From: Bacteroides sp. CAG:1060_57_27
GTDB lineage: Bacteria; Bacteroidota; Bacteroidia; Bacteroidales; UBA932
DNA: 64,000 nt
Assembly (NCBI GenBank): GCA_001915575.1
Contig: MNQT01000011.1
Location: 62,001-126,000 of the forward strand
Reading direction: 5' to 3'
Shown here: positions 27,163 through 35,218 of the stretch, piece after piece
How the letters are laid out: each line of letters begins with the position of its first letter
Position numbering within the stretch: the stretch's first letter is position 1
Translations under genes and position numbers: made by a program
The notes under the pieces: model-generated
Told to the model about the DNA's origin: nothing
Database searches by the model: none
The model's input: only the letters and a program-made list of their open reading frames with translations

Positions 27163-27306
27163 ATGGCAGAAAGACACATAATCGATATGGAGACCTGGCC
27201 GAGGCGCGGGCACTACCGCTATTTCGGGAACCTCGACGACCCGTATTTCGGCATCGCCGACGCAAGGCATGTCTCGCAGTTCTTCGGCGTACTCGATATG
27301 GTTTGA
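27163..27306 (+). pseudogene. Chloramphenicol acetyltransferase-like N-terminal remnant
   Basis: ATG 27163 to TGA 27304-27306 encodes 47 residues. The first part (IIDMETWPRRGHYRYF, DDPYFGI) resembles the N-terminus of CAT family trimers (IDxxxWxRxxHFxxF). A complete enzyme needs about 210 residues including a catalytic HHxxxDG motif, which is absent. Only 23 bases separate the stop from the HAD gene, so the rest has been lost and not merely frameshifted. It might alternatively be a free small protein, but the similarity points to decay. Confidence 0.55.
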
Positions 27307-27329
27307 TCTGTGACAGTCGTCATGATGAT

Positions 27330-28079
27330 ATGGAAAAGAATATAGCGGAAAGGATAAAGGTCGTCGTATTCGATGCGGACGACACGCTCTGGGCCAACCA
27401 GCCGTATTTCGATGAGGCGGAGGACAGTTACTCCAGCCTGCTTTCGGACTACGGAGAGGCGGAATACATAAAAGGAGAGCTCTTCTCGACTGAGATGCGC
27501 AACATGGACGAGCTGGGTTTCGGGGCTACGGCGTTCACGCTGTCCATGATAGAGACGGCCCTGCGCATAGGCGGCGAGAGCCTGCCGGTATCGGCTGTCT
27601 CGGATATATACGCGATAGGGCGCTCGCTGCTCAGGATTCCGGCAACGCCGCTGGAAGGAATCGAGGAGACGCTGCAGAGGCTTGCCGGGTCACGCCGTTT
27701 CAGGCTCGTGGTCCTCACCAAGGGGAACCTGCTCGACCAGGAGCGCAAGCTGGAGCGTTCGGGGCTCGGCAGGTACTTCGACCATGTCGAGATAGTCTCG
27801 GATAAGAACGAAAAGGCTTATTCGGACTTCGTGGCCTTTCTTGGCATCGACGCCTCCGAGATGATAATGGTCGGAAATTCGTTCAAGTCGGACATCGCTC
27901 CCGTCTTGGCAATCGGCGGTTACGGCGCCTATATACCCTTCCACACCACATGGCAGCATGAAAGAGCCGAGGAATATTCTCATCCCCGGCTCATCAGGCT
28001 GGACAGCATCGTGCAGCTGTCCGGCATGCTCCTTCAGGCGACGATGCCGGAAAGTTCCGGAAAGGCGTCTATAATATAG
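27330..28079 (+). CDS. HAD superfamily hydrolase (YjjG/subfamily IA type)
   Basis: Start set at ATG 27330, followed within a few residues by the HAD motif I VVFDADDTLW. Motif II is in LVVLTKGN, motif III lysine in DKNEKAYSDF, and motif IV in MIMVGNSFKSDIAP. All catalytic parts are present. A helical cap lies between motifs I and II, as in subfamily IA. Substrate is unknown; small phosphate esters or nucleotides are typical. Its 3' end overlaps the convergent HAD gene by 46 bases. Confidence 0.85.
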   Translation: MEKNIAERIKVVVFDADDTLWANQPYFDEAEDSYSSLLSDYGEAEYIKGELFSTEMRNMDELGFGATAFTLSMIETALRIGGESLPVSAVSDIYAIGRSLLRIPATPLEGIEETLQRLAGSRRFRLVVLTKGNLLDQERKLERSGLGRYFDHVEIVSDKNEKAYSDFVAFLGIDASEMIMVGNSFKSDIAPVLAIGGYGAYIPFHTTWQHERAEEYSHPRLIRLDSIVQLSGMLLQATMPESSGKASII

Positions 28080-28675
28080 TCGGGCCCTACGGAAGCGAGT
28101 CTTTCGCGGCTGTGGTTGCCGTAGCTGACTCCGCATACGCGGCAGGCGGCACCCTGACCCATCTGCAGGTCGAAGGTCGTGTCTCCGACGACTATGGTCT
28201 CGGAAGGGTCGAAATGCAGGGTCCCGAGTATCCTCAGCACCATTTCCGGCGAGGGTTTGGGCGCGCATCCGCTGCCTGCCGTGAGTATCAGTTCGAAGAA
28301 CTGCCTGAGATTGAACGCATCGAGCAGCCCTCCGAGCGAGTCGGTGCCGCGCGAGGTGGCGATTGCCATACGCAGGCCGCGTCCCCTGAGGCTCTCCAGG
28401 GTCTCGTAGACTCCGGGAAACATCGTGATGTGCGGGGCTGCGACCTCGTTGAATAGGCTCCTGTATATCGCGGCAGCCCTGACTGCAGTCTGCCTGTCGA
28501 GCCCTCCGCCCTTTTCCAGGGAAAGCTCCAGCGGAAGCCCTATCGCGCCTACGATGTCTTCCCGCGGCGGGGCTGGCAGCCCCAGCCGGCGGAAAGTCTC
28601 CATTTCAGTATGGACGATACCTTCGCAGGTGTCTACGAGGGTTCCGTCGAAATCGAATATCAGGTTTTTCGTCAT
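28034..28675 (-). CDS. HAD phosphatase, phosphoglycolate phosphatase-like
   Basis: Motif I is LIFDFDGTLVDT at residues 5-16; motif II is IATSRG, motif III the lysine in CAPKPSPEM, motif IV IVVGDTTFDLQMG. A helical cap follows motif I. At 213 residues it fits the Gph/PpaX group of HAD IA enzymes. The real substrate could be phosphoglycolate, pyrophosphate or a sugar phosphate. It lies 3 bases after the GH31 reading direction start-stop junction (GH31 ends at 28679), so it is downstream of, and tail-linked on the opposite side to, the plus-strand HAD gene it overlaps. Confidence 0.82.
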   Translation of the reverse strand: MTKNLIFDFDGTLVDTCEGIVHTEMETFRRLGLPAPPREDIVGAIGLPLELSLEKGGGLDRQTAVRAAAIYRSLFNEVAAPHITMFPGVYETLESLRGRGLRMAIATSRGTDSLGGLLDAFNLRQFFELILTAGSGCAPKPSPEMVLRILGTLHFDPSETIVVGDTTFDLQMGQGAACRVCGVSYGNHSRERLASVGPDYIIDAFPELSGIVA

Positions 28676-28678
28676 GGA

Positions 28679-31243
28679 CTAGAATTTCAGCCGGATTTTC
28701 CGTCCGGAGTAGGTGACGCTGCGGGTGTCGCCGTCCACGCAGACATCTATCTGCCTGACGGCGGGCATGCCGTCATAGCCTCCTTCGGAGCGTCCTATGG
28801 TAAGGGTGCGGCTGTCGTCGTCCCATTCCAGGGGAATCCGCAGCTGCTCTCCGTCGAGGTAGTCCATGCTCGTGCCGTCGTCTTCATAGAGGGTGAACGA
28901 CGCGTCCGCTCCGGGGTATACGAGAACCTTCAGGTATCCGCCGGTGTCTTCTCCGCTGTGCTGTATGTCGCGGCCCGTGGGGACTATGGAACCGGCCCTG
29001 ACGAACACGGGTATGAAGCTGTCGTCTACCGCGACGCTCACGCTCCTGCCCCCGTCATGGTGCCTTCCTCCGTGCAGCTCATACCAGCCGGCCTCCCATT
29101 CCGGAAGGTAGCATTCCGCCTGCGTGGCTCCGGCCTCGGTGACAGGGCATACGAGGAATGCGTCTCCGAACATATATTCCGTCTTCTGCGCGAGAGCCTC
29201 GGCGTCGTCGGGGAAGTCGAACACGAGCGGCCTCATCATGGTACGCGACTCGAAGCTGACGCGCGAGGCTTCCGAGTAGATGTAGGGGAGCAGGCGGTAG
29301 CGCAGCCTGATGTTGTCCGTGACGACCTCGAGCGCATGCTCTCCGTACCTCCAGGGCTCGGTGTCGCTCATATAGCCGTGCACCCTCATCATCGGGAGGA
29401 ACACTGACGCCTGTATCCAGCGCAGCATGGTCTCGATGTATTCCGGATTGTCGTACTGGTCACGGGGACGGAAGAATCCGCCGGCGTCGTAGGTCCACCA
29501 CGCCTGGCCGGAGGCCATCATGCCGAGACCTGCGCTCAGCTGGTAGGCGAGTGTCTTGAAGTCGTGGCCGACATCGCCGGACCAGGTGGCGGTGCCGTAG
29601 CGCTGTATGCCCGGGAAGCCGCAGCGCGTGAAAATCAGCTGCCTGTGCGAGGGATCGTCCCTGCGCAGCCCCTCGTAGACGGTCTTGCTGACGAGCAGGG
29701 AGTAGGAGTTGCGCAGCAGCTCTCCAGGATATTTCCCGGCGTCTATGCGGCGTCCAGCAAGGTCGTCGTTCTCGGGCTCGGTGGCATCCTGCCACCAGCA
29801 GTCGATGCCGTAGGGCAGGAGACGCGAGCTGAAGTTGCGCCAGTATTCGTCAGATGCCGCAGGGTTGAAGAAATCGACCCAGTCGGTGCCGGGAATCAGG
29901 AATCCTTTCGAAGCCATTGACGAGCCGACTGTGCTGTTACGGTCTATTTTCGACCATACCGAGAGCATGAGCCTCATGTCCATGGAGTGCAGGCTGTCGG
30001 TCATCGCGCGCGGGTCGGGATAGTTCTTCCTGTCAAAGTCCATGGCGTTCCAGCCGAGTTCTCCCCAATACTGCCAGTCCTGGACTATCATGTCTATGGG
30101 AATCCCCCTCCTGCGGAACTCGGCCGCATTCTCGAGCAGTTCCGCCTGGTTGTGGTAGCGCTCGCGGCAGTGGATATAGCCCAGAGCCCATTCCGGAATC
30201 ATCGGCACCTCGCCGGTGAGCTGCCTGTATGAGGCCGTGACCTCGTCGGCGTTCCCTACGAATACGGTGTAGTCCACGCATTCCGCCACCGGCGATGACA
30301 ATACGGTGCTCCCGTCAACCCTGCGCCAGCCGAGAACGGGGACGTCGCTGCGTTCGAGCTCGGCGCTCACCCTATGCGTGCCTTTCTCAAGTTCCACTAT
30401 CGCAGAGACGGTCGGAGGCAGCCAGAGGTTGCGTACGTCTATTATGTTCCTGCCGTCTATGCTGAGGTTGTGCCGCCTTGCCATTTTCTGGCCCACATCC
30501 AGCAGCAGCGCATAGCGTCCGCTCTCCTCTATCTCTATCTCGGCCTCGAAAAGGTTGCGCGTGCGCACTTCTTTCGTGCCGCCCGTGGAGGAAGTGACGT
30601 CCACTACCTCGCTCTCTGAAACGCCTTCCTGCCTGAGCAGGGCGACGCTGTGCTCCGACGGATTGAAGTCCACGAGCCCGTAGTTGTTCCAGAGCAGGCC
30701 GTAGCCCATGCTGGAGATGTACATGGGTATCGAAATCTGCGTGTTGACCTGCGTCAGGCGCCTCGTGAGCCCGCGCACGTCGAGGTAGCCGTCCTGGAAC
30801 TGACCCAGTCCGAAGAGCGCCTCGCCTTCGGGAGAATCGGCCGTGAGTGTCGCCCTGTAGAGCGCATGTCCGTCGAGGGGAGCTGGCTCCAGGCTGTGTC
30901 CCGTGGCCCTGAATACGCATTCTCCTTCCGCATTCCTGACAGTCACGGTGCCTGCCGCGGGGTCGGCCTCGACGCTCATAAGGGATGTCGACATCAGCGT
31001 CGTGCCGTTTTCCGCAGTGCGTACCCGCGTGTGCACATCATGGTCCTGTCCGGTATAGATCCATTCAGGCATCAGGCCTTCCGCGGCTTCTTCCCCGTCG
31101 GAAAACTGTATCCGGACGCTTCTCTCGTCCAGCGGGGTGAGCTTCAGCGTGCCGCCGTCAAAACCAAGCTGCACCTGGGCATGCGCCGCCGCGAGGGACA
31201 TGACGCACATCCAGATGCAAGCTGCGAACCTTCTCAGCCTCAT
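28679..31243 (-). CDS. GH31 family glycosidase, likely alpha-xylosidase, with PA14 insert
   Basis: Start set at ATG 31243, which gives a signal peptide ending at AAAHAQ and sits 5 bases after the rubrerythrin stop; an upstream frame start would overlap rubrerythrin. The N-terminal beta-sandwich contains a PA14-like insert (ESGRYALLLDVGQKMARRHN). The catalytic barrel has nucleophile D486 in WWQDATEPE and acid/base D557 in TWSGDVGHDF. The WWQDATEPE form is that of alpha-xylosidases and the PA14 insert occurs in xyloglucan-active Bacteroides enzymes. It would remove alpha-xylose from xyloglucan oligosaccharides. Ordinary alpha-glucosidase activity remains possible. Confidence 0.87.
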   Translation of the reverse strand: MRLRRFAACIWMCVMSLAAAHAQVQLGFDGGTLKLTPLDERSVRIQFSDGEEAAEGLMPEWIYTGQDHDVHTRVRTAENGTTLMSTSLMSVEADPAAGTVTVRNAEGECVFRATGHSLEPAPLDGHALYRATLTADSPEGEALFGLGQFQDGYLDVRGLTRRLTQVNTQISIPMYISSMGYGLLWNNYGLVDFNPSEHSVALLRQEGVSESEVVDVTSSTGGTKEVRTRNLFEAEIEIEESGRYALLLDVGQKMARRHNLSIDGRNIIDVRNLWLPPTVSAIVELEKGTHRVSAELERSDVPVLGWRRVDGSTVLSSPVAECVDYTVFVGNADEVTASYRQLTGEVPMIPEWALGYIHCRERYHNQAELLENAAEFRRRGIPIDMIVQDWQYWGELGWNAMDFDRKNYPDPRAMTDSLHSMDMRLMLSVWSKIDRNSTVGSSMASKGFLIPGTDWVDFFNPAASDEYWRNFSSRLLPYGIDCWWQDATEPENDDLAGRRIDAGKYPGELLRNSYSLLVSKTVYEGLRRDDPSHRQLIFTRCGFPGIQRYGTATWSGDVGHDFKTLAYQLSAGLGMMASGQAWWTYDAGGFFRPRDQYDNPEYIETMLRWIQASVFLPMMRVHGYMSDTEPWRYGEHALEVVTDNIRLRYRLLPYIYSEASRVSFESRTMMRPLVFDFPDDAEALAQKTEYMFGDAFLVCPVTEAGATQAECYLPEWEAGWYELHGGRHHDGGRSVSVAVDDSFIPVFVRAGSIVPTGRDIQHSGEDTGGYLKVLVYPGADASFTLYEDDGTSMDYLDGEQLRIPLEWDDDSRTLTIGRSEGGYDGMPAVRQIDVCVDGDTRSVTYSGRKIRLKF

Positions 31244-31248
31244 CCGTA

Positions 31249-31788
31249 TCAATAGTTCTCGGCGTGGAGCTCGAAGTATGACTGGGGATGGTTGCAGGTG
31301 GGGCAGACCTCGGGAGCCTCGGTGCCTACGACGATGTGTCCGCAGTTGCGGCATTCCCACACCTTCACCTCGCTCTTCCTGAACACCTCGGCGGTCTCGA
31401 CGTTCCTGAGCAGGGCGCGGTAACGCTCCTCGTGTGTCTTCTCGATAGCGGCTACGAGACGGAACCTGGCGGCGAGCTCGTGGAAGCCTTCCTCATCGGC
31501 GGTCTTCGCGAAACCGTCGTACATGTCTGTCCATTCATAGTTCTCGCCCTCGGCAGCCGCGGCGAGGTTCTGTGCCGTGTCGCCTATGCCGCCGAGTTCC
31601 TTGAACCAGAGCTTGGCATGCTCTTTCTCGTTCTCCGCGGTCTTGAGGAACAGGGCAGCGATCTGCTCGTAGCCTTCCTTCTTGGCCTTGGATGCAAAGT
31701 AGGTGTACTTGTTGCGTGCCTGCGATTCGCCGGCGAATGCAGCCTCGAGGTTCTTCTCGGTCTGCGTTCCTGAATACTTGGTCTTCAT
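31249..31788 (-). CDS. rbr: Rubrerythrin
   Basis: Peroxide-reducing di-iron protein of anaerobes. The N-terminal four-helix part has the ExxH motifs [10 protein letters not shown] and [10 protein letters not shown], with [12 protein letters not shown] near residue 19. The C-terminal rubredoxin-like domain has CRNCG and CPTCNHPQ. At 179 residues it is full length. Electrons would come through rubredoxin, encoded at 24752-24910. It is followed at 5 bases by GH31, an unexpected partner, perhaps only through read-through. Confidence 0.96.
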   Translation of the reverse strand: MKTKYSGTQTEKNLEAAFAGESQARNKYTYFASKAKKEGYEQIAALFLKTAENEKEHAKLWFKELGGIGDTAQNLAAAAEGENYEWTDMYDGFAKTADEEGFHELAARFRLVAAIEKTHEERYRALLRNVETAEVFRKSEVKVWECRNCGHIVVGTEAPEVCPTCNHPQSYFELHAENY

Positions 31789-31831
31789 AAGAGTTCCGTT
31801 AAGTTGTCGTGTTGTCTGTTATGTTTTTAAG

Positions 31832-31864
31832 TTTGGCAAACATACTAATTTTTCCTTACATTTG
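31832..31864 (+). promoter_or_regulatory. Bacteroidetes-type promoter for the CDP-alcohol transferase gene
   Basis: TTTG at 31832-31835 and TACATTTG at 31857-31864 with 21 bases between. A minus-strand TATGTTTG (31837-31844) lies inside the spacer and may serve rubrerythrin, so the two divergent promoters would overlap; the minus one lacks a clear -33 box. Confidence 0.65.
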
Positions 31865-31896
31865 CCGATTATACACTCAAAATCGAATATCCTGAA

Positions 31897-32592
31897 ATGG
31901 AAATAAGACAGGCAACAAGAATCCAGACGTCTATCCTGAACTCCGCCGAGAAGAAGGCGCTCGTGTGGCTGGCTGAAAGGCAGCCGCGCTGGGTGACGTC
32001 TGATACGCTCACTTTTATAGGTTTTCTCGGCGCGGTGATAATCGCCGCCGGGTACATGCTCACCGTAAAGGACATAAACTTCCTCTGGCTGGCCTCCTTC
32101 GGCTTCGTCGTGAACTGGTACGGAGACTCCCTTGACGGCACTCTGGCCAGGGTGCGCAACCACCAGCGTCCGCTGTACGGCTATTATCTCGACCATACGA
32201 TGGACGGCATCAACGAGAGCCTGATGTTCATCGGAGCCGGACTGTCGTCGCTGATGCACCTTTCGCTTGCGCTGATACTGCTGCTGCTCTACCAGCTGCT
32301 CACGGTCAATGTCAGCATCAACGCACACCTGCGCAAGGAGTTCCGCCTGACCTACGCCAAGATGGGTCCCACGGAGTTCCGCCTCATAGCCGTGATAGTC
32401 AACACTCTGTTCGTCTTCATAAGGCCGTTGCGCGAGTTCTCCCGCGACTGCAGCCTGCTCGGCTACAGCTTCACGCTCAGCGCTCTCGACATCGTGGTGC
32501 TCGCGCTGATAGCGATACTTGCACTGATATACGCCGTCACCGTGATAGGCGATGCGCGGTACTACAGCGGGATAGACCCCAAGAAGTGGTAG
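31897..32592 (+). CDS. CDP-alcohol phosphatidyltransferase
   Basis: Membrane enzyme that exchanges CMP on a CDP-alcohol for a second alcohol. The family motif DGxxAR(x8)GxxxDxxxD is present as DGTLARVRNHQRPLYGYYLD followed by HTMD. Four or more hydrophobic helices lie on either side. At 231 residues it is of usual size. The next gene, 3 bases on, is a cardiolipin synthase, so a role in phospholipid head-group synthesis (phosphatidylglycerol phosphate, phosphatidylinositol or similar) is likely; the exact alcohol is not determined. Confidence 0.87.
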   Translation: MEIRQATRIQTSILNSAEKKALVWLAERQPRWVTSDTLTFIGFLGAVIIAAGYMLTVKDINFLWLASFGFVVNWYGDSLDGTLARVRNHQRPLYGYYLDHTMDGINESLMFIGAGLSSLMHLSLALILLLLYQLLTVNVSINAHLRKEFRLTYAKMGPTEFRLIAVIVNTLFVFIRPLREFSRDCSLLGYSFTLSALDIVVLALIAILALIYAVTVIGDARYYSGIDPKKW

Positions 32593-32595
32593 TTC

Positions 32596-34002
32596 ATGCC
32601 CGTATGGCTGGACATACTGCTCGCCCTCGTCGTGGCGAGTACCGTGACTCTGGTAATCACACAGAACCGGCATCCCGTCAAGACCCTGGCGTGGATGATG
32701 GTACTTGTGTTCCTGCCGGTGATAGGGCTCGTACTGTATTTCTTCTTCGGCATAGACAACAAGCACCGCAGACTCATATCCGACGCCGACCTCGCGCGGC
32801 TCAAGTCGCACACGCTCTCGCTCGCGGAGACTCTTCCCCCGCCCGAGTACGACGACAGGGACGCCGACCTCGTCAACCTTCTCAGGACTACCAACAAGGC
32901 TTGTCCCATGCCGGGCAATGCCGTAAGGGTGTACACGGAGTTCGGCACCATGCTCTCCGACCTGCTTGACGACATGCGCTCCGCCCGCGACCATATACAT
33001 TTCGAGTTCTTCAAGATAGAGGACGACTCCGTCGGACGCGCCATAGAGGAGGTGTTCGTGGAGAAGGTACGCGAGGGTGTAGAGGTGAGGGTACAGTATG
33101 ACGATGCCGCCAATCTCGACCGCAAGCGCTTCTTCCGCCGCCTGCGCGACGAGGGAGTGCAGGTGCAGCCCTTCCTGAAGGTCGTGATACCCTTCATATC
33201 CAGCGACACCAACTACCGCAACCACCGCAAGCTGGTCGTAATCGACGGCAGGATAGGCTATACCGGCGGGATGAACATAGCCGAGCGCTACCTGAAGGGA
33301 ATACGCGGGGGAGTGTGGCGCGACACCCACATGAGGGTCGAGGGGCCTGCGGTGAGCGAGATGCAGACCTGCTTCATCGTAGACTGGCAGTTCTCCTCGC
33401 GGCAGGTACTCGACGCGTGCAGGTACTATCCGGAGCTCTCGCCGAAGGGCTCTGTCACCCTGCAGGTCGCGACCGGCGGTCCCATGGACGAGTGGAGGGT
33501 GATCATGCAGGGCATAGTGCAGATGATAGCCTCGAGCCGGGAGTATGTGTATGTGCAGTCCCCGTACCTGGTGCCTACCGAACCGGTGCTGCTGGCCCTG
33601 CGCAACGCTGCCCTTTCCGGGGTCGACGTGAGGGTCATGATACCCTACAGGGGAGACAGGGGGATAATAGTGCCGCTTGCGTCGCGTTCGTATGTCGGCG
33701 AGGTGACGGCGGCGGGCGTGAAGGTGTATTTCTATTCGGGAGGCTATATGCATTCCAAGGCCATAGTCTGCGACGACAGGGTGTCCACGATAGGCTCCAC
33801 CAACATGGACGTGCGCAGCTACGAACAGGATTTCGAGATAAACGCCTTCATCTACGACAGGGAGGTGGCCGCGACCCTGCGCAAGGCCTTCCTGCACGAC
33901 CAGCTTGACTCCTGGCTGGTCGATCCGGTGAAATGGGCCGGGCGCTCCTGGTTCAAGCGCTATAAGGAGTCGCTCGCAAGGCTGCTCTCCCCGCTGTTGT
34001 AG
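32596..34002 (+). CDS. cls: Cardiolipin synthase
   Basis: Two N-terminal membrane helices (about residues 5-20 and 33-50) are followed by two phospholipase-D catalytic halves with complete HKD motifs: HRKLVVIDGRIGYTGGMN and HSKAIVCDDRVSTIGSTN. At 468 residues it is the standard bacterial ClsA/Cls length. It joins two phosphatidylglycerol molecules, or phosphatidylglycerol and phosphatidylethanolamine, to make cardiolipin at the inner membrane. It lies 3 bases after the CDP-alcohol transferase gene and is convergent with the ureohydrolase-like gene. Confidence 0.93.
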   Translation: MPVWLDILLALVVASTVTLVITQNRHPVKTLAWMMVLVFLPVIGLVLYFFFGIDNKHRRLISDADLARLKSHTLSLAETLPPPEYDDRDADLVNLLRTTNKACPMPGNAVRVYTEFGTMLSDLLDDMRSARDHIHFEFFKIEDDSVGRAIEEVFVEKVREGVEVRVQYDDAANLDRKRFFRRLRDEGVQVQPFLKVVIPFISSDTNYRNHRKLVVIDGRIGYTGGMNIAERYLKGIRGGVWRDTHMRVEGPAVSEMQTCFIVDWQFSSRQVLDACRYYPELSPKGSVTLQVATGGPMDEWRVIMQGIVQMIASSREYVYVQSPYLVPTEPVLLALRNAALSGVDVRVMIPYRGDRGIIVPLASRSYVGEVTAAGVKVYFYSGGYMHSKAIVCDDRVSTIGSTNMDVRSYEQDFEINAFIYDREVAATLRKAFLHDQLDSWLVDPVKWAGRSWFKRYKESLARLLSPLL

Positions 34003-34032
34003 CGCCGCCTGCCTTCCGGTTCCGCCGGCCGG

Positions 34033-34677
34033 TCAGCAGGATGCACCCAACGCTTCCAGTATCGCGCATGTGCAGCGTGCGTTGAGGTCGAAGTCGGCCT
34101 GCGTCCCGCCCTTCTCTGCGGTGATGCCTCCGCAGATGTCCGCTCCTGCGAGCCTTCCGGAGCTTGAGATATCCCTTACGGTGCGGCAGAGGCTCTCCAG
34201 GCTCATGTTCCCCTGATCCCAGTCGGTGCGTGCATAGTCTTCCGACAGCACGTCCATGTCTACCGAGAGGTACAGTTCCCCCGGCAGCGGGCCGAGGTCT
34301 GCGCCGGCGGCGTCTTCCTCAGTGCGTATCCACAGCAGCTTTTCCAGCAGGGGAAGCCTGCGTGCGCGTGCGACCCAGCCTCCGCAGCTCAGCAGTTCCT
34401 CCCCGAATGCGCCTTCCTGGTCGTCGGGATGATTGTCGAGCAGCACCAGGCTGAACGGGGAACGCATCCTCTCCAGCCAGAAAAGGGTCTGGTAGTGGTA
34501 GTCTCCGGTGCCGATCAGGTGTACCGCGTGCAGCTCCATTCCCGCTGTCCGGCGCCTTATCAGGGCCGCGCTCTCCGGAGAACAGTAGCAGCAGGTGCCG
34601 TCGAGACAGGAAAAGTCGCAGTCCAGAACTTTCAGGCGTGTTTGCTCGGAAAGGGGCATAAAAATCCATTTTAGCAC
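34033..34677 (-). CDS. Arginase/ureohydrolase-fold family protein
   Basis: A 214-residue protein with the manganese motifs of the ureohydrolase fold in shortened form: GTGDYH (compare GGDHS), LLDNHPDDQ (compare DxHxD) and SVDMDVLS (compare SxDxDxxDP). It is clearly smaller than arginase or agmatinase (about 300 residues) and lacks their substrate loops, so the substrate is unknown. It could be a distinct amide or guanidine hydrolase. Two possible starts (34677 and 34659) differ by six residues. It is convergent with cls. Confidence 0.7.
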   Translation of the reverse strand: MLKWIFMPLSEQTRLKVLDCDFSCLDGTCCYCSPESAALIRRRTAGMELHAVHLIGTGDYHYQTLFWLERMRSPFSLVLLDNHPDDQEGAFGEELLSCGGWVARARRLPLLEKLLWIRTEEDAAGADLGPLPGELYLSVDMDVLSEDYARTDWDQGNMSLESLCRTVRDISSSGRLAGADICGGITAEKGGTQADFDLNARCTCAILEALGASC

Positions 34678-34709
34678 CGTAAAATTAAGCTTTTCTGAGA
34701 AAAAACACT

Positions 34710-34717
34710 TATATTTG
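34710..34717 (+). promoter_or_regulatory. Promoter -7 element upstream of the glycine-cleavage region
   Basis: TATATTTG matches TAnnTTTG 20 bases before ATG 34738. The -33 region is only T-rich. It could drive the hypothetical gene and the gcv genes behind it. Confidence 0.5.
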
Positions 34718-34737
34718 CTAGTAAATCACAAGTGTAA

Positions 34738-35205
34738 ATGCTATCGGAGGAACAATTGACATCGCTGGACACGGAGAAAATCTATCTATCTACGGACGAA
34801 CTGACGCTTGATACGGAGGAAGGCCCCCGTACTCTGAAGCTCGGCGTCTGGATCAACGTAGACCCCGTGCGCATCCACAGGATGATAGTCCGCGACAAGG
34901 TCCTCCATGTGGACGAGTTCGAAGTCCTCAACCCGCTCGTGAGCAAGCTGCGCCGCGCAGACCCCCAGTACTACAAGAAATTCATGGGCCTCAGACTGGT
35001 CATCGATTTCCCCGGTTATGGTACGGGAATTGTTGCCAAGATACCCTTCGAGAACGATCCCGTCGGGTTCTACAAGTGGTGGCGCAAGGGCAAGCATGAA
35101 GACAAGGTCTACCTGTCGCTGGCCAACCAGGTGCGCCTTTTCCAGAAGGTGTACATGATGGATCCGAAGATGATTCTCAAGAAAGATCTCGAATTACTCA
35201 AATAA
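34738..35205 (+). CDS. Conserved hypothetical protein upstream of gcvT
   Basis: I do not recognise this 155-residue protein. It has no signal peptide or membrane segment. It is rich in charged and aromatic residues, with a lysine-rich middle (KLRRADPQYYKKF) and a KWWRKGKHEDK stretch that could bind nucleic acid or another anion. It lies behind its own promoter element and 13 bases before gcvT, so it is probably co-transcribed with the glycine cleavage genes. Base composition matches the neighbours, which supports a real resident gene. Confidence 0.65.
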   Translation: MLSEEQLTSLDTEKIYLSTDELTLDTEEGPRTLKLGVWINVDPVRIHRMIVRDKVLHVDEFEVLNPLVSKLRRADPQYYKKFMGLRLVIDFPGYGTGIVAKIPFENDPVGFYKWWRKGKHEDKVYLSLANQVRLFQKVYMMDPKMILKKDLELLK

Positions 35206-35218
35206 CATTTTTGCAACG

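Noticed and set aside
25042..27306. Mobile island containing ORF6N, YccF, ZIP and the CAT remnant
   Set aside because: Only the ORF6N gene has foreign composition; YccF and ZIP match the backbone, and no repeats or integrase bound the stretch.
31819..33897. A 692-codon minus-strand open frame over the CDP-alcohol transferase and cls
   Set aside because: Antisense to two genes with full catalytic motifs; no family similarity is visible.
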